Part shown: piece after piece, positions 1 through 7,645 of the stretch
How positions within the stretch are numbered: the stretch's first letter is position 1
Layout of the letters: each line of letters opens with the position of its first letter
Assembly: GCA_900772235.1 (NCBI GenBank)
Contig: CAAGQX010000018.1
Location: forward strand, 1-14,361
Origin: Clostridia bacterium
GTDB taxonomy: Bacteria; Bacillota; Clostridia; TANB77; CAG-508
DNA length: 14,361 nucleotides
Reading direction: 5' to 3'
The notes under the pieces: model-generated
Databases searched by the model: none
Told to the model about the DNA's origin: nothing
What the model saw: the letters and a program-made list of their open reading frames with translations, nothing else
Made by a program: the position numbers and the translations under genes

Positions 1-19
1 CATCAGAATATTTACTCAT
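1..19 (-). CDS. Start of a divergent gene, cut by the window edge
   Basis: On the minus strand an ATG at 19-17 begins an open frame reading Met-Ser-Lys-Tyr-Ser-Asp before it leaves the window. A strong ribosome binding site, GGAGGTG (minus strand of 28-34), lies eight bases upstream of the ATG. Six codons are too few to name a product. The inverted repeat at 33-63 sits directly against the ribosome binding site, so this gene is probably controlled through it. The gene is divergent from the two-component system that begins at 162. Confidence 0.5.
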
Positions 20-32
20 AAAAAATACACCT

Positions 33-63
33 CCAAACGTTAGATTTTTTGTCTAACATTTGG
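33..63 (-). promoter_or_regulatory. Inverted repeat, probable operator (or leader hairpin) of the divergent gene
   Basis: Two 12-base arms (33-44 and 52-63) are inverted copies with one mismatch, separated by a 7-base T-rich spacer. The inner half-site on the minus strand, AATGTTAGA, is identical to the half-site of the perfect palindrome at 8682-8709 upstream of the DtxR-like regulator gene. The second half differs from it at one base. The repeat ends two bases inside the ribosome binding site of the minus-strand gene. In a minus-strand transcript the arms would pair fully with one G-U pair, so an RNA hairpin masking the ribosome binding site is an alternative to a protein operator. The spacer is 7 here and 4 at the other site. 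Confidence 0.55.
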
Positions 64-132
64 GGTGCACTTCAAGATTTTTAATGCTTCTTTTGTTATA
101 ATATCATTCATAAATAGTTCATAGTTTTTGTG

Positions 133-138
133 TATAAT
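133..138 (+). promoter_or_regulatory. Possible -10 element of the two-component operon
   Basis: A consensus TATAAT lies 24 bases upstream of the response regulator ATG, preceded by TGTG. I see no good -35 hexamer at normal spacing, so this is only a candidate. Another TATAAT at 97-102 is less well placed. Confidence 0.35.
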
Positions 139-161
139 ATCAAATGCTAGAGGTGAGAGTT

Positions 162-848
162 ATGTTTAATATTTTAGTAGTAGAAGATGATAAAAATTTA
201 AGAAAACTAATTTCAACTTGTTTAAAAAGAGAAAAATATAACACATTTGAGGCTGCAAATGGAATAGAAGCATTAGATATAATAGACGAAAAATATATAG
301 ATTTAATTATTACAGATGTAATGATGCCCGAAATGGATGGGTATGAATTAATAAGAGAGTTAAGAGAATCAAAATATACAATGCCAATATTACTTGTAAC
401 AGCCAAAAGTACTTTAGACGACAAAAAAGAAGGCTTTTTATTGGGCGCGGATGACTACCTAGTAAAACCAATAGATGTAGAAGAATTACCATTAAGAGTA
501 ATGGCACTTTTAAAAAGAGCAAAACAGGTATGTAATAAAAAAATACAAATAGGAAATTTAACAATAGATTATGACCAATTATCAGTAACCAGAAATGGAC
601 AAGAATATCAATTAGCACAAAAGGAATTTTACTTGTTGTATAAGTTAATAAGCACGCCAAATACAATTTTAACAAGACAAGAACTAATGGAAGAAGTATG
701 GGGATTAGATAGCGAATCTGATTATAGAACAGTTGATGTTCATATAAAAAGAATAAGAGAAAAACTTAGAGATGTAGATGAATTTGAGATAGAAACAATT
801 AGAGGAATTGGATATAAATTGGTAATAAAAGGTGAAGTAAAATGTTAA
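162..848 (+). CDS. OmpR/PhoB-family response regulator
   Basis: Cytoplasmic transcription factor of a two-component system, 228 residues, the usual length. The receiver domain spans about residues 3-118: acidic pocket E8-D9-D10, phospho-acceptor D52 in ITDVMMPEMDG, T80, and K102 in the VKP motif. The winged-helix DNA-binding domain spans about 127-222, with the recognition region VDVHIKRIREKL and the final hairpin ETIRGIGYKL. I start it at the ATG at 162 because AGGTGAG (151-157) is correctly spaced before it; an in-frame ATG at 144 lies upstream of that site. Its end overlaps the kinase start by 7 bases, so the pair is translationally coupled. The target genes cannot be read from the sequence. 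Candidates are the divergent gene at the left edge and the Mg2+/phosphate operon downstream, but I see no direct-repeat binding site to prove either. Confidence 0.93.
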   Translation: MFNILVVEDDKNLRKLISTCLKREKYNTFEAANGIEALDIIDEKYIDLIITDVMMPEMDGYELIRELRESKYTMPILLVTAKSTLDDKKEGFLLGADDYLVKPIDVEELPLRVMALLKRAKQVCNKKIQIGNLTIDYDQLSVTRNGQEYQLAQKEFYLLYKLISTPNTILTRQELMEEVWGLDSESDYRTVDVHIKRIREKLRDVDEFEIETIRGIGYKLVIKGEVKC

Positions 849-1969
849 AGAAAATAGCTGAAAAAGTACTAGGGAAAAGAAAAACTATGCAAAGAAGGCT
901 AATGCGTAGTTTTATTGTATCAATTGCACTAGTTATACTTCTAACAATTTTAGAATTCGCAGTGTTTGTAACACCAACTTTAAGCGACAAGTTAATAGAA
1001 ATAAACATAAGAGATAAAGAACAAATAAATAGCTTGTTATATGTTACAAGAAAAATATGTGGGCTTACCCTAATAAACATTGTATTAATTAGTGGAATGA
1101 TAATTAAAATAAATATAAATAATATGCTAAACCCTATAAAACAAATAAATGAAGCAACCAAGAAAGTTGCTTTAGGAGATTATGACATAGAATTAGAAAC
1201 AAAAAGAGAAGATGAAATAGGAGAACTAACAAAAAACTTTAACAAAATGACACACGGGTTAAAAAGCACAGAAAATCTACAAAAAGAATTTATAAATAAT
1301 GTATCTCACGAGGTTAAAACACCAGTTTCTTCAATAGAAGGGTTTGCAAAATTTTTAAAAGATGACAATTTAAGCAAAGAAGAAAGAGAAGAATATGCTA
1401 ATATAATTATAGAAGAGGCAAAAAGATTAGAGAATCTAACAGGAAAAATTTTAAAATTGAGTAAATTAAACAACCAAGAGGTAATTACAAATAAACAAGA
1501 AATTATGATTGCAGAGCAAATAAGAAGAGCGGTTAGTTTGTTAGAGCCAAAGTGGTCTAAAAAAGATATTAAAATAAATGTAAGCCTAGAAGAAAAAGTA
1601 TTTTTAGGTGATGAAGGTTTAATATTCCAAGTATGGGTAAATTTATTAGATAATGCTATAAAATTTTCAAAACCAAATGGTTCAATAGATATAAAAGTAT
1701 ATGAAAAAGACAAAAATATTTGTGTAGAAATAAAAGACCACGGAATTGGAATGAATGAAGAAGAAATAGAAAAAATATTTGATAGATTTTATCAAATAGA
1801 TAAATCTCATTCAGAAGAAGGAAGCGGTTTAGGCCTTGCAATTGTAAAAAGAATTCTAGAATTATCAGAAGGCAAAATAGAAATAAAAAGTAAAGAAAAT
1901 GTTGGAACAACATTTACAGTAGAATTACCAATACAAAATGAGAAAAATAATAAAATAATAATAAATTAA
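842..1969 (+). CDS. Membrane sensor histidine kinase
   Basis: Partner kinase of the response regulator, 375 residues. Order: short basic N-terminus; TM1 about 24-47; an external loop of only about 25 residues; TM2 about 74-92; HAMP linker about 94-146; HisKA with the phospho-accepting H156 in NNVSHEVKTPVSSIEGF; then the ATP-binding domain with N box (N267, N271 in NLLDNAIKFS), G1 box DHGIG (299-303), F box FDRFYQ and G2 box GSGLGL (327-332). All catalytic boxes are intact. The very short external loop gives little room for a periplasmic-type sensor domain, so the stimulus is probably sensed in the membrane or by a partner protein, as in intramembrane-sensing kinases (inference). ATG 842 follows GGTGAAG and overlaps the end of the regulator gene. 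A terminator follows. Confidence 0.93.
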   Translation: MLKKIAEKVLGKRKTMQRRLMRSFIVSIALVILLTILEFAVFVTPTLSDKLIEINIRDKEQINSLLYVTRKICGLTLINIVLISGMIIKININNMLNPIKQINEATKKVALGDYDIELETKREDEIGELTKNFNKMTHGLKSTENLQKEFINNVSHEVKTPVSSIEGFAKFLKDDNLSKEEREEYANIIIEEAKRLENLTGKILKLSKLNNQEVITNKQEIMIAEQIRRAVSLLEPKWSKKDIKINVSLEEKVFLGDEGLIFQVWVNLLDNAIKFSKPNGSIDIKVYEKDKNICVEIKDHGIGMNEEEIEKIFDRFYQIDKSHSEEGSGLGLAIVKRILELSEGKIEIKSKENVGTTFTVELPIQNEKNNKIIIN

Positions 1970-1999
1970 ATATTATACTATTCATTGATTTATATAGAG

Positions 2000-2024
2000 G
2001 GCAGGTTTTGAACCTGCCTTTTTT
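2000..2024 (+). terminator. Rho-independent terminator after the two-component operon
   Basis: An 8-bp perfect stem, GGCAGGTT (2000-2007) with AACCTGCC (2011-2018), a 3-base loop, and six T's. It separates the two-component genes from the Mg2+/phosphate operon. Confidence 0.9.
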
Positions 2025-2059
2025 GCACATTTACAAAAACACAAATTAGTCATTGATCT

Positions 2060-2083
2060 TGTAGGGGCGATTTTAATCGCCCG
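2060..2083 (+). repeat. Short dispersed palindromic repeat, copy A
   Basis: A 24-base unit beginning TGTAGGGGCGATT and closing with AATCGCCCG forms a GC-rich hairpin in otherwise AT-rich spacer DNA. Near-identical units occur at 13442-13465 (same strand; one base differs) and 13584-13607 (opposite strand), with a diverged relative at 13531-13557. It has no T-tail, so it is not an ordinary terminator. A small non-coding repeat family of this genome is likely. Confidence 0.8.
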
Positions 2084-2162
2084 TTCTACCAAAAATCCTC
2101 CAAAAAAATTTTTATTAAAAGCACAATATTTTTAATAAACATATTTATTTTTCAATAATTAG

Positions 2163-2188
2163 TGATATACTACTTAAAGAAAGAGAGG
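2163..2188 (+). promoter_or_regulatory. Extended -10 promoter and RBS of the Mg2+/phosphate operon
   Basis: TGATATACT (2163-2171) is an extended -10 with no convincing -35; AGAGAGG (2182-2188) is the ribosome binding site for ATG 2196. If this promoter is used, the leader is only about 20 bases long. That leaves no room for an M-box-type Mg2+ riboswitch, which would be the expected control of an mgtA gene. Confidence 0.5.
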
Positions 2189-2195
2189 ATAAAAA

Positions 2196-4808
2196 ATGGC
2201 AGGAATACAAAAAGAAGAAATAGATGTAAAAAAATACTATGGAGAAGATTGCATATTAAATGTAGAAGAATTTAAAAATAAATACAAAGTTTCAGAAAAA
2301 GGAATTACAAAAAGCAAGGCTGAAGAAAATATTAAAAAATATGGACTAAACCAAGTAAAACAAGCAAAACCTAAAAAATGGTATAATTACTTTTTTGCAA
2401 GTTTATTTAGTCCATTTAATAGTATTTTACTAGGAATTAGCTTTATATTAGTATATACAGATATAATACTGCCAGAACATCCAAGCCCAGCTAATATTAT
2501 AGTTATTGCAGCATTAATTATAATAAGTACATTACTTGAATTTATAGAGGTTTACCGTTCAAACAACGCAGCGGAAAAATTGAAAGAACTTGTTGAAACA
2601 ACAAGCACAGTTATAAGAAATGGAAAAAAGGTAAAAATTCCAGTAAAAGAAGTTACAATAGGAGATATTGTTATACTTTCAGCAGGAGATATGATACCTG
2701 CAGATATTAGATTAATTGAGTCAAAAGATTTATATGTTGGGCAATCATCAATTACAGGAGAGTCTGATGCTGTAAGAAAACTTACAAATACAGAAATAGA
2801 AAGTATAGAAGATATAGAAAGCATAACAGATTTAGATACAATATGTTTTATGGGCACAAATGTAATAAGTGGCTCAGCAAAAGCAGTAGTTATTAAAACA
2901 GGAGATAGTACTTATTTTGGAAAAGTAGCCAAAACATTAATACAAGGGAAACCCAAAACTAACTTCCAAAAAGGAGTAGAAAGCATAAGTAAATTATTAG
3001 TACGCTTTATGATAATTTTAATTCCAATAGTATTTTTATTAAATGCTTGGAAACACAGCACAGTTATATCATTTACATTTGCAGTTGCAATAGCTATAAC
3101 TATTACGCCACTACTTTTACCAGTTATATTATCATCTTGCCTTTCAAAAGGTGCTATAAGAATGTCTAAAAAGAAAACAATAGTAAAAAAATTAGACTCA
3201 ATTCAAAATTTTGGAGCAATGAACATATTGTGCACAGATAAAACAGGTACACTTACAGAAGATAAAATAGTACTTGAAAAATATTTAGATGTGTATGGTA
3301 ATGAAGACATAAGAGTTTTAAAGCACGCTTTTTTAAACTCATATTTTCAAACTGGTTTAAAAGGAAGCATAGATGAAGCTGTAATTAATAGAGCGTTAAA
3401 GAGTGACTTGAGTAATTTAGTGAATGAATATGAAATAATAGATGAAATACCTTTTGATTTTTCAAGAAGAAGACTATCTGTTATAGTAAAAAATGAAGAT
3501 GGAAAATTATTAATAACAAAAGGTGCAGTAGAAGAAATTTTAAGCATATGTGATACCATTGACTATAACTATGAAACTATGCCTATTACTAAAGAAATAA
3601 AAGATAATATTAGAAATATAGCAAATAAATTAAATGAAGATGGATTAAGAGTTGTTGCTGTTTGTCAGAAAAAGAATATAGAAGATATCAAAAGTTTTAG
3701 CGTTCAAGACGAAAGTAAAATGTCATTAGTTGGATTTATAGGATTTTTAGATCCACCAAAAGAAAGTGCAGCTCTTGCAATAGAAAAGTTAAATAATGCG
3801 GGAATTAGAGTAATAGTTTTAACTGGAGATAATGCAGCAGTAACAAAAAGTATATGCAAAAAAGTTAACATTAACACAAACAAAATAATTACAGGAAGCC
3901 AAATAGATAAATTACCAGATAGTGGGGTTTCTCGAATACTTAGAAAATCAAATGTGTTTGTTAAATTATCTCCAATTCAAAAAGCAAGAATTGTAAGAAT
4001 ACTAAAGGAAAGTGGAAATGTTGTAGGATATATGGGAGATGGAATTAACGACTCTCCTTCACTTACAAATTCAGATGTTGGAGTGTCGGTAGATACAGCA
4101 GTAGATATAGCAAAAGAAACAGCAGATATTATACTTCTAGAAAAAGACTTAAATGTATTGTTAGATGGAGTAACAGAGGGAAGAAGAACTTTTGGAAATT
4201 TAATGAAATATATAAAAATGGCAGTAAGTTTTAACTTTGGAGAAGTTATGTCGGTTATTATTGCAAGTGTACTACTACCATTTTTACCGGAAACACCAAT
4301 ACAGCTATTAGTAGAAAGCTTATTATACGATTTTGGGCAAATGACCATACCTTTCGACAATGTAGATAAGGAATACCTAGAAAAACCAAAGAAATTTGAA
4401 ATTAAAGATTTGAAACACTTTATGTTATTTATGGGACCACTTAGTTCTGCTTTTGATATGATAGTATTTGGAGTTTTGTGGTATATGTTTAAATTAAGGG
4501 AAGCAGCAATATTCCAAACAATATGGTTTAGTTATAGTATAGTTTCAAACCTTGCAGGAATGCACATCATAAGAACAGCTAAAAAACCTTTTGTACAAAG
4601 CAATGCACATAAAATGGTATACTTTTCATCAATACTATTAAGTGTAGTTGGAATACTTGTGCCATACACAATTTTAGGAAAAGCAATAGGACTTGTACCA
4701 GTAACTTTAAATTATTTAAGCGTAATACTTGGAGTAACATTCCTTTATTGTATAGTTGCAACATTCGCAAAAAAAGTGTATATAAAAAAGTACGGAAATT
4801 GGGTATAA
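2196..4808 (+). CDS. mgtA: Magnesium-importing P-type ATPase (MgtA type)
   Basis: ATP-driven Mg2+ importer of the cell membrane, P3B class, 870 residues (family about 850-910). Cytoplasmic N-terminus; TM1-2 about 70-118 (LFSPFNSILLGISFILV, then the second helix); actuator loop TGES at 187-190; TM3-4 about 265-312 with the TPLLLPVILSS stretch matching the TPEMLPMIV region of MgtA; phosphorylated D348 in DKTGTLT; the P3B-typical NSYFQTGLKGSIDEAV segment; hinge GDGIND at 614-619; then C-terminal membrane helices with the MgtA-like LLYDFGQMTIPFDNVD motif. These family-specific stretches separate it from Ca2+ and heavy-metal pumps. It heads an operon with a PiT phosphate transporter 22 bases downstream. 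No truncation or missing catalytic residue was found. The exact ion is inferred from family motifs. Confidence 0.93.
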   Translation: MAGIQKEEIDVKKYYGEDCILNVEEFKNKYKVSEKGITKSKAEENIKKYGLNQVKQAKPKKWYNYFFASLFSPFNSILLGISFILVYTDIILPEHPSPANIIVIAALIIISTLLEFIEVYRSNNAAEKLKELVETTSTVIRNGKKVKIPVKEVTIGDIVILSAGDMIPADIRLIESKDLYVGQSSITGESDAVRKLTNTEIESIEDIESITDLDTICFMGTNVISGSAKAVVIKTGDSTYFGKVAKTLIQGKPKTNFQKGVESISKLLVRFMIILIPIVFLLNAWKHSTVISFTFAVAIAITITPLLLPVILSSCLSKGAIRMSKKKTIVKKLDSIQNFGAMNILCTDKTGTLTEDKIVLEKYLDVYGNEDIRVLKHAFLNSYFQTGLKGSIDEAVINRALKSDLSNLVNEYEIIDEIPFDFSRRRLSVIVKNEDGKLLITKGAVEEILSICDTIDYNYETMPITKEIKDNIRNIANKLNEDGLRVVAVCQKKNIEDIKSFSVQDESKMSLVGFIGFLDPPKESAALAIEKLNNAGIRVIVLTGDNAAVTKSICKKVNINTNKIITGSQIDKLPDSGVSRILRKSNVFVKLSPIQKARIVRILKESGNVVGYMGDGINDSPSLTNSDVGVSVDTAVDIAKETADIILLEKDLNVLLDGVTEGRRTFGNLMKYIKMAVSFNFGEVMSVIIASVLLPFLPETPIQLLVESLLYDFGQMTIPFDNVDKEYLEKPKKFEIKDLKHFMLFMGPLSSAFDMIVFGVLWYMFKLREAAIFQTIWFSYSIVSNLAGMHIIRTAKKPFVQSNAHKMVYFSSILLSVVGILVPYTILGKAIGLVPVTLNYLSVILGVTFLYCIVATFAKKVYIKKYGNWV

Positions 4809-4830
4809 AATATTTTAAGGGAGAAAATAT

Positions 4831-5883
4831 ATGACCATAACCTTTGCAGAGTTTTTAAATGAAATAATTGCAAATCCAAAACTATTAATAATAACTTCAT
4901 TAATATTAGGAGTAATATTAGTAAACGGTTGGACAGATGCGCCAAATGCAATAGCTACTTGCGTTTCAACAAGATCGCTTTCTCCTAAAAAATCTATATT
5001 ATTAGCAGCAATATTTAATTTTTTGGGAGTATTACTTATGACCCTTATAAGTTCAACAGTTGTAGAAACTATATACAATATGGTGGACTTTGGTAATAAT
5101 TCACAAGCTGCACTAACAGCTTTAACAGCAGCAATGTTTGCTATAGTATTCTGGGCAGTACTTGCGTGGTGGTTTGGAATTCCAACAAGCGAAAGCCACG
5201 CACTAATTGCAGGAATATCGGGCTCAGCAATTGCAATACAGAAGGGCATATCTGGAATAAATGGACAAGAATGGATAAAGGTAATTTATGGACTAGTGCT
5301 TTCAACTATATTAGGCTTTGGACTAGGATATTTAGTAGCAAAATTAATTAGAGTGGTATGCAAAAATATACAAAGACAAAAAACATTAAAATTTTTTAAA
5401 AAGTCGCAAATTGCGGGGGCAGCAGCTATGGCATTTATGCACGGCGCTCAGGATGGACAAAAATTTATGGGAATATTTTTATTAGGAGTAGCACTATCAC
5501 TGGGAATAACAGGTACTCAAAACTTTGTAATACCTATATGGCTAATGATAATATGTTCTTTAACCATAACAATAGGAACATCAATAGGTGGTTATAAAAT
5601 AATAAAAACAGTTGGAATGGGAATGGTAAAAATGGAGCCATATGAAGGAACTGCAGCAGACATATCCGGAGCATTGTGCTTACTCATATCAACATTATTT
5701 GGATTCCCAGTTAGTACAACACACACTAAAACAACAGCAATAATGGGAGTAGGGGCTTCAAAAAGGCTATCTAATGTGAATTGGGGAACTGTAAAAAGTA
5801 TGGTATATGCGTGGGTACTAACATTTCCAGGATGTGGGTTACTAGGATATTTAGCAACTTTAGTTTTTATGAAAATATTTTAA
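4831..5883 (+). CDS. pit: PiT-family inorganic phosphate transporter
   Basis: Membrane carrier of the PiT (PF01384) family, which moves phosphate, typically as a neutral metal-phosphate complex, coupled to a cation gradient; 350 residues. The inverted two-half architecture is visible: signature NGWTDAPNAIA (32-42) with IPTSESHALIAG (117-128) in the first half, and HGAQDGQKFMG (204-214) with GFPVSTTHTK (291-300) in the second. About ten hydrophobic segments run through the protein, and the central hydrophilic loop about 170-195 is short. ATG 4831 follows AAGGGAG at 4817-4823. It lies between mgtA and its DUF47 partner, so co-transcription is very likely. Pairing with a Mg2+ pump fits uptake of MgHPO4 (inference). 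Confidence 0.94.
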   Translation: MTITFAEFLNEIIANPKLLIITSLILGVILVNGWTDAPNAIATCVSTRSLSPKKSILLAAIFNFLGVLLMTLISSTVVETIYNMVDFGNNSQAALTALTAAMFAIVFWAVLAWWFGIPTSESHALIAGISGSAIAIQKGISGINGQEWIKVIYGLVLSTILGFGLGYLVAKLIRVVCKNIQRQKTLKFFKKSQIAGAAAMAFMHGAQDGQKFMGIFLLGVALSLGITGTQNFVIPIWLMIICSLTITIGTSIGGYKIIKTVGMGMVKMEPYEGTAADISGALCLLISTLFGFPVSTTHTKTTAIMGVGASKRLSNVNWGTVKSMVYAWVLTFPGCGLLGYLATLVFMKIF

Positions 5884-5898
5884 TAAAAGGTGGTAAAT

Positions 5899-6531
5899 AT
5901 GATGTTTAGAAAAAAGAAAGAAGAATTTAACTACTTTGATGAATTTATAGAAAGTGCGAATTATGCAAAAGAAATAGTAACGAATTTAAGAGAAGTAATT
6001 AATAATTTTAATGTAGCAGATATAGAAGAAAGTTCTAAGAACATACACGAAATAGAAAATAAAGCAGATAAAAATTTGCACGAATTAAAAGATTACTTAT
6101 TAAAAGATTTTTTACCACCAATAGATAGAGAAGATGTATTAAATATTGCTCATAAAATAGATGACATTGTAGATGGGATAGATGAAATAATAACAAATGT
6201 AAACATATTGAATGTAACTAATATTAAGAAAGATATGGAGCGAAGTTTAGAAATATTACAAGACGCAATCAATAAAACATATGATTTATTAGTGGATTTT
6301 AAAGACTTAAAAAATATACAAGCAATTAAAGAAAAAGTAATAGAAGTAAATAATTTAGAAGAACTAGGAGATAGACAGTATGAATTAGCAATGAAAAATC
6401 TATTTGAAAATGAGACAAATGCAACAGAAGTTATAAAATGGGAAAAAATATATGAAGCAATAGAAAACAGTTTTGATGCTTGTGAAAATGTAGCAGAGTC
6501 TGTAGAAGAAGTTTTAATGAAGAATTGCTAA
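5899..6531 (+). CDS. DUF47 / PhoU-like partner of the PiT transporter
   Basis: Cytoplasmic helical protein of the DUF47 (TIGR00153-like, PhoU-related) family, which is regularly encoded next to PiT carriers and is thought to modulate them. It is 210 residues, normal for the family, and almost wholly helical with acidic/basic heptad-like stretches (for example NIHEIENKADKNLHELKDYLL and LPPIDREDVLNIAHKIDDIVDGIDEI, the latter a family hallmark). The frame is open back to a GTG at 5890, but that codon lies inside the AAAGGTGG ribosome binding site (5886-5893). The ATG at 5899, or a second one at 5902, is therefore the start. The gap to pit is 15 bases, and a terminator follows directly. Confidence 0.92.
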   Translation: MMFRKKKEEFNYFDEFIESANYAKEIVTNLREVINNFNVADIEESSKNIHEIENKADKNLHELKDYLLKDFLPPIDREDVLNIAHKIDDIVDGIDEIITNVNILNVTNIKKDMERSLEILQDAINKTYDLLVDFKDLKNIQAIKEKVIEVNNLEELGDRQYELAMKNLFENETNATEVIKWEKIYEAIENSFDACENVAESVEEVLMKNC

Positions 6532-6536
6532 ACTAA

Positions 6537-6567
6537 AAAGGTTCAGTTATTTAATAACTGAGCCTTT
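6537..6567 (+). terminator. Terminator of the Mg2+/phosphate operon
   Basis: Two 14-base arms (6537-6550 and 6554-6567) pair with one G-U pair and a TTA loop. The left arm starts with A's and the right arm ends CCTTT, so the T-tract is short. It starts six bases after the stop codon. Confidence 0.75.
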
Positions 6568-6652
6568 CATAATGCAAATTTGCATAAAGACCAAAATTAT
6601 AAATATAGTACAGTAAGAAAACAAACTAAACTATATGAGTAATAAAATTCAC

Positions 6653-6681
6653 TTGTAGAAAAATGCTGTTTATGTTAAAAT
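6653..6681 (+). promoter_or_regulatory. Promoter of the lipid kinase / methyltransferase pair
   Basis: TTGTAG (6653-6658), 17 bases, TAAAAT (6676-6681), with a TG one base ahead of the -10 (extended -10). It lies 33 bases before the ATG at 6715. Confidence 0.6.
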
Positions 6682-6714
6682 TACTATAAGAAAAATGTCA
6701 AAAAAGGAAGAAAT

Positions 6715-7623
6715 ATGAAATATATATTTATAATAAATCCAGAAGCTGGCAGAGGAAAATATAAAGAAATATTGCCTAATATAGAAAAAATATGCAACAT
6801 AAGAAATCTAGAATATGAAATTAAATATATAAAAGAAGATTTAAGTGCTTTTCAAATAATTAGTGAATATAAAAATGACGAAAACATATTTTATATTGTT
6901 GGAGGAGATGGCACATTAACAAATGCATTGCCAAGTGTAGTTGGAACTAAAAACAAAATAGCTATAATACCTGCAGGCTCTGGAAACGATACATATAAAA
7001 CTATAAAGAAATTACCATTGGGAGAAACAAAAATAGATTTGGGTAAAATAAATAATGTATATTTCATAAATACAGCGTGTACAGGAATGGATGCAGAAGT
7101 GGCTAATAACCTAGATATATTAAAAAACACAAAAATTCCAACAAGCCAGTTATATAATGCAAGCATCATATACACTTTTGTAAAATATAAGTTCAGAAAA
7201 ATAAAATTTATTACAAAAATTAAAACATTTGAGGCTAAATATAGTATGTTAAGCATTTGTAATGGTGGATTTTATGGAGGAGGTTTTAATGTTGCTCCAA
7301 AGGCATTATTAACAGATGGATTATTCGATATATATTATGCAGAAAAAATAATGAAGATTAGAATGATACCACTGCTATTAAAAATGAAAAATGGTAAACA
7401 CGAAGGAAAAAGATATATGCACAAGTTTAGAACAAACCATATAGAGCTAGAAGTAGATGAAGAAATTACATTTAATATAGATGGTGAAAAACTAAAAGGG
7501 AAAAAATTCACAATAGATTTAATTCCTAAAGTAATAACAGTATATAATAATCCAGATTTAGTAGAAGAAATAATAACAGGGAAAATAAAGCCAAAAGAAG
7601 ATATTGAAGTATTAGCAAAATAG
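6715..7623 (+). CDS. Diacylglycerol kinase family lipid kinase
   Basis: Soluble or membrane-associated enzyme of the DAGK catalytic-domain superfamily (DgkB/YegS/BmrU group), which phosphorylates diacylglycerol or a related lipid using ATP; 302 residues, full length. N-terminal nucleotide-binding half: IINPEAGRGK (6-15), GGDGTLTNAL (63-72) and PAGSGNDTYKT (86-96). C-terminal sandwich half: CTGMDAEV, NGGFYGGGFNVAPKA (183-197), TDGLFDIYYAE (200-210) and NIDGE (254-258). These are the expected family motifs, including the Asp residues that bind Mg2+. The substrate lipid cannot be decided from motifs. Its own promoter lies at 6653, AAGGAAG (6704-6710) is the ribosome binding site, and the methyltransferase gene follows after 22 bases, suggesting a two-gene operon. 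Confidence 0.92.
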   Translation: MKYIFIINPEAGRGKYKEILPNIEKICNIRNLEYEIKYIKEDLSAFQIISEYKNDENIFYIVGGDGTLTNALPSVVGTKNKIAIIPAGSGNDTYKTIKKLPLGETKIDLGKINNVYFINTACTGMDAEVANNLDILKNTKIPTSQLYNASIIYTFVKYKFRKIKFITKIKTFEAKYSMLSICNGGFYGGGFNVAPKALLTDGLFDIYYAEKIMKIRMIPLLLKMKNGKHEGKRYMHKFRTNHIELEVDEEITFNIDGEKLKGKKFTIDLIPKVITVYNNPDLVEEIITGKIKPKEDIEVLAK

Positions 7624-7645
7624 AATTTTCATAAGGAGTAGTATT

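Noticed and set aside
144..161. Upstream ATG at 144 as start of the response regulator
   Set aside because: It lies before the AGGTGAG ribosome binding site and adds six residues not seen in the family; ATG 162 fits the receiver domain start.
1970..2195. Mg2+-sensing M-box riboswitch in front of mgtA
   Set aside because: The 226-base gap is taken up by a terminator, the repeat unit and AT-rich DNA. The likely promoter lies about 25 bases before the start codon, and no conserved long leader fold was visible.
4815..5249. 144-codon minus-strand frame opposite the PiT gene, and similar long antisense frames elsewhere
   Set aside because: They lie opposite well-supported genes with intact family motifs, and their translations show only the low-complexity hydrophobic or Ser/Ile-rich composition expected from complementing AT-rich codons.
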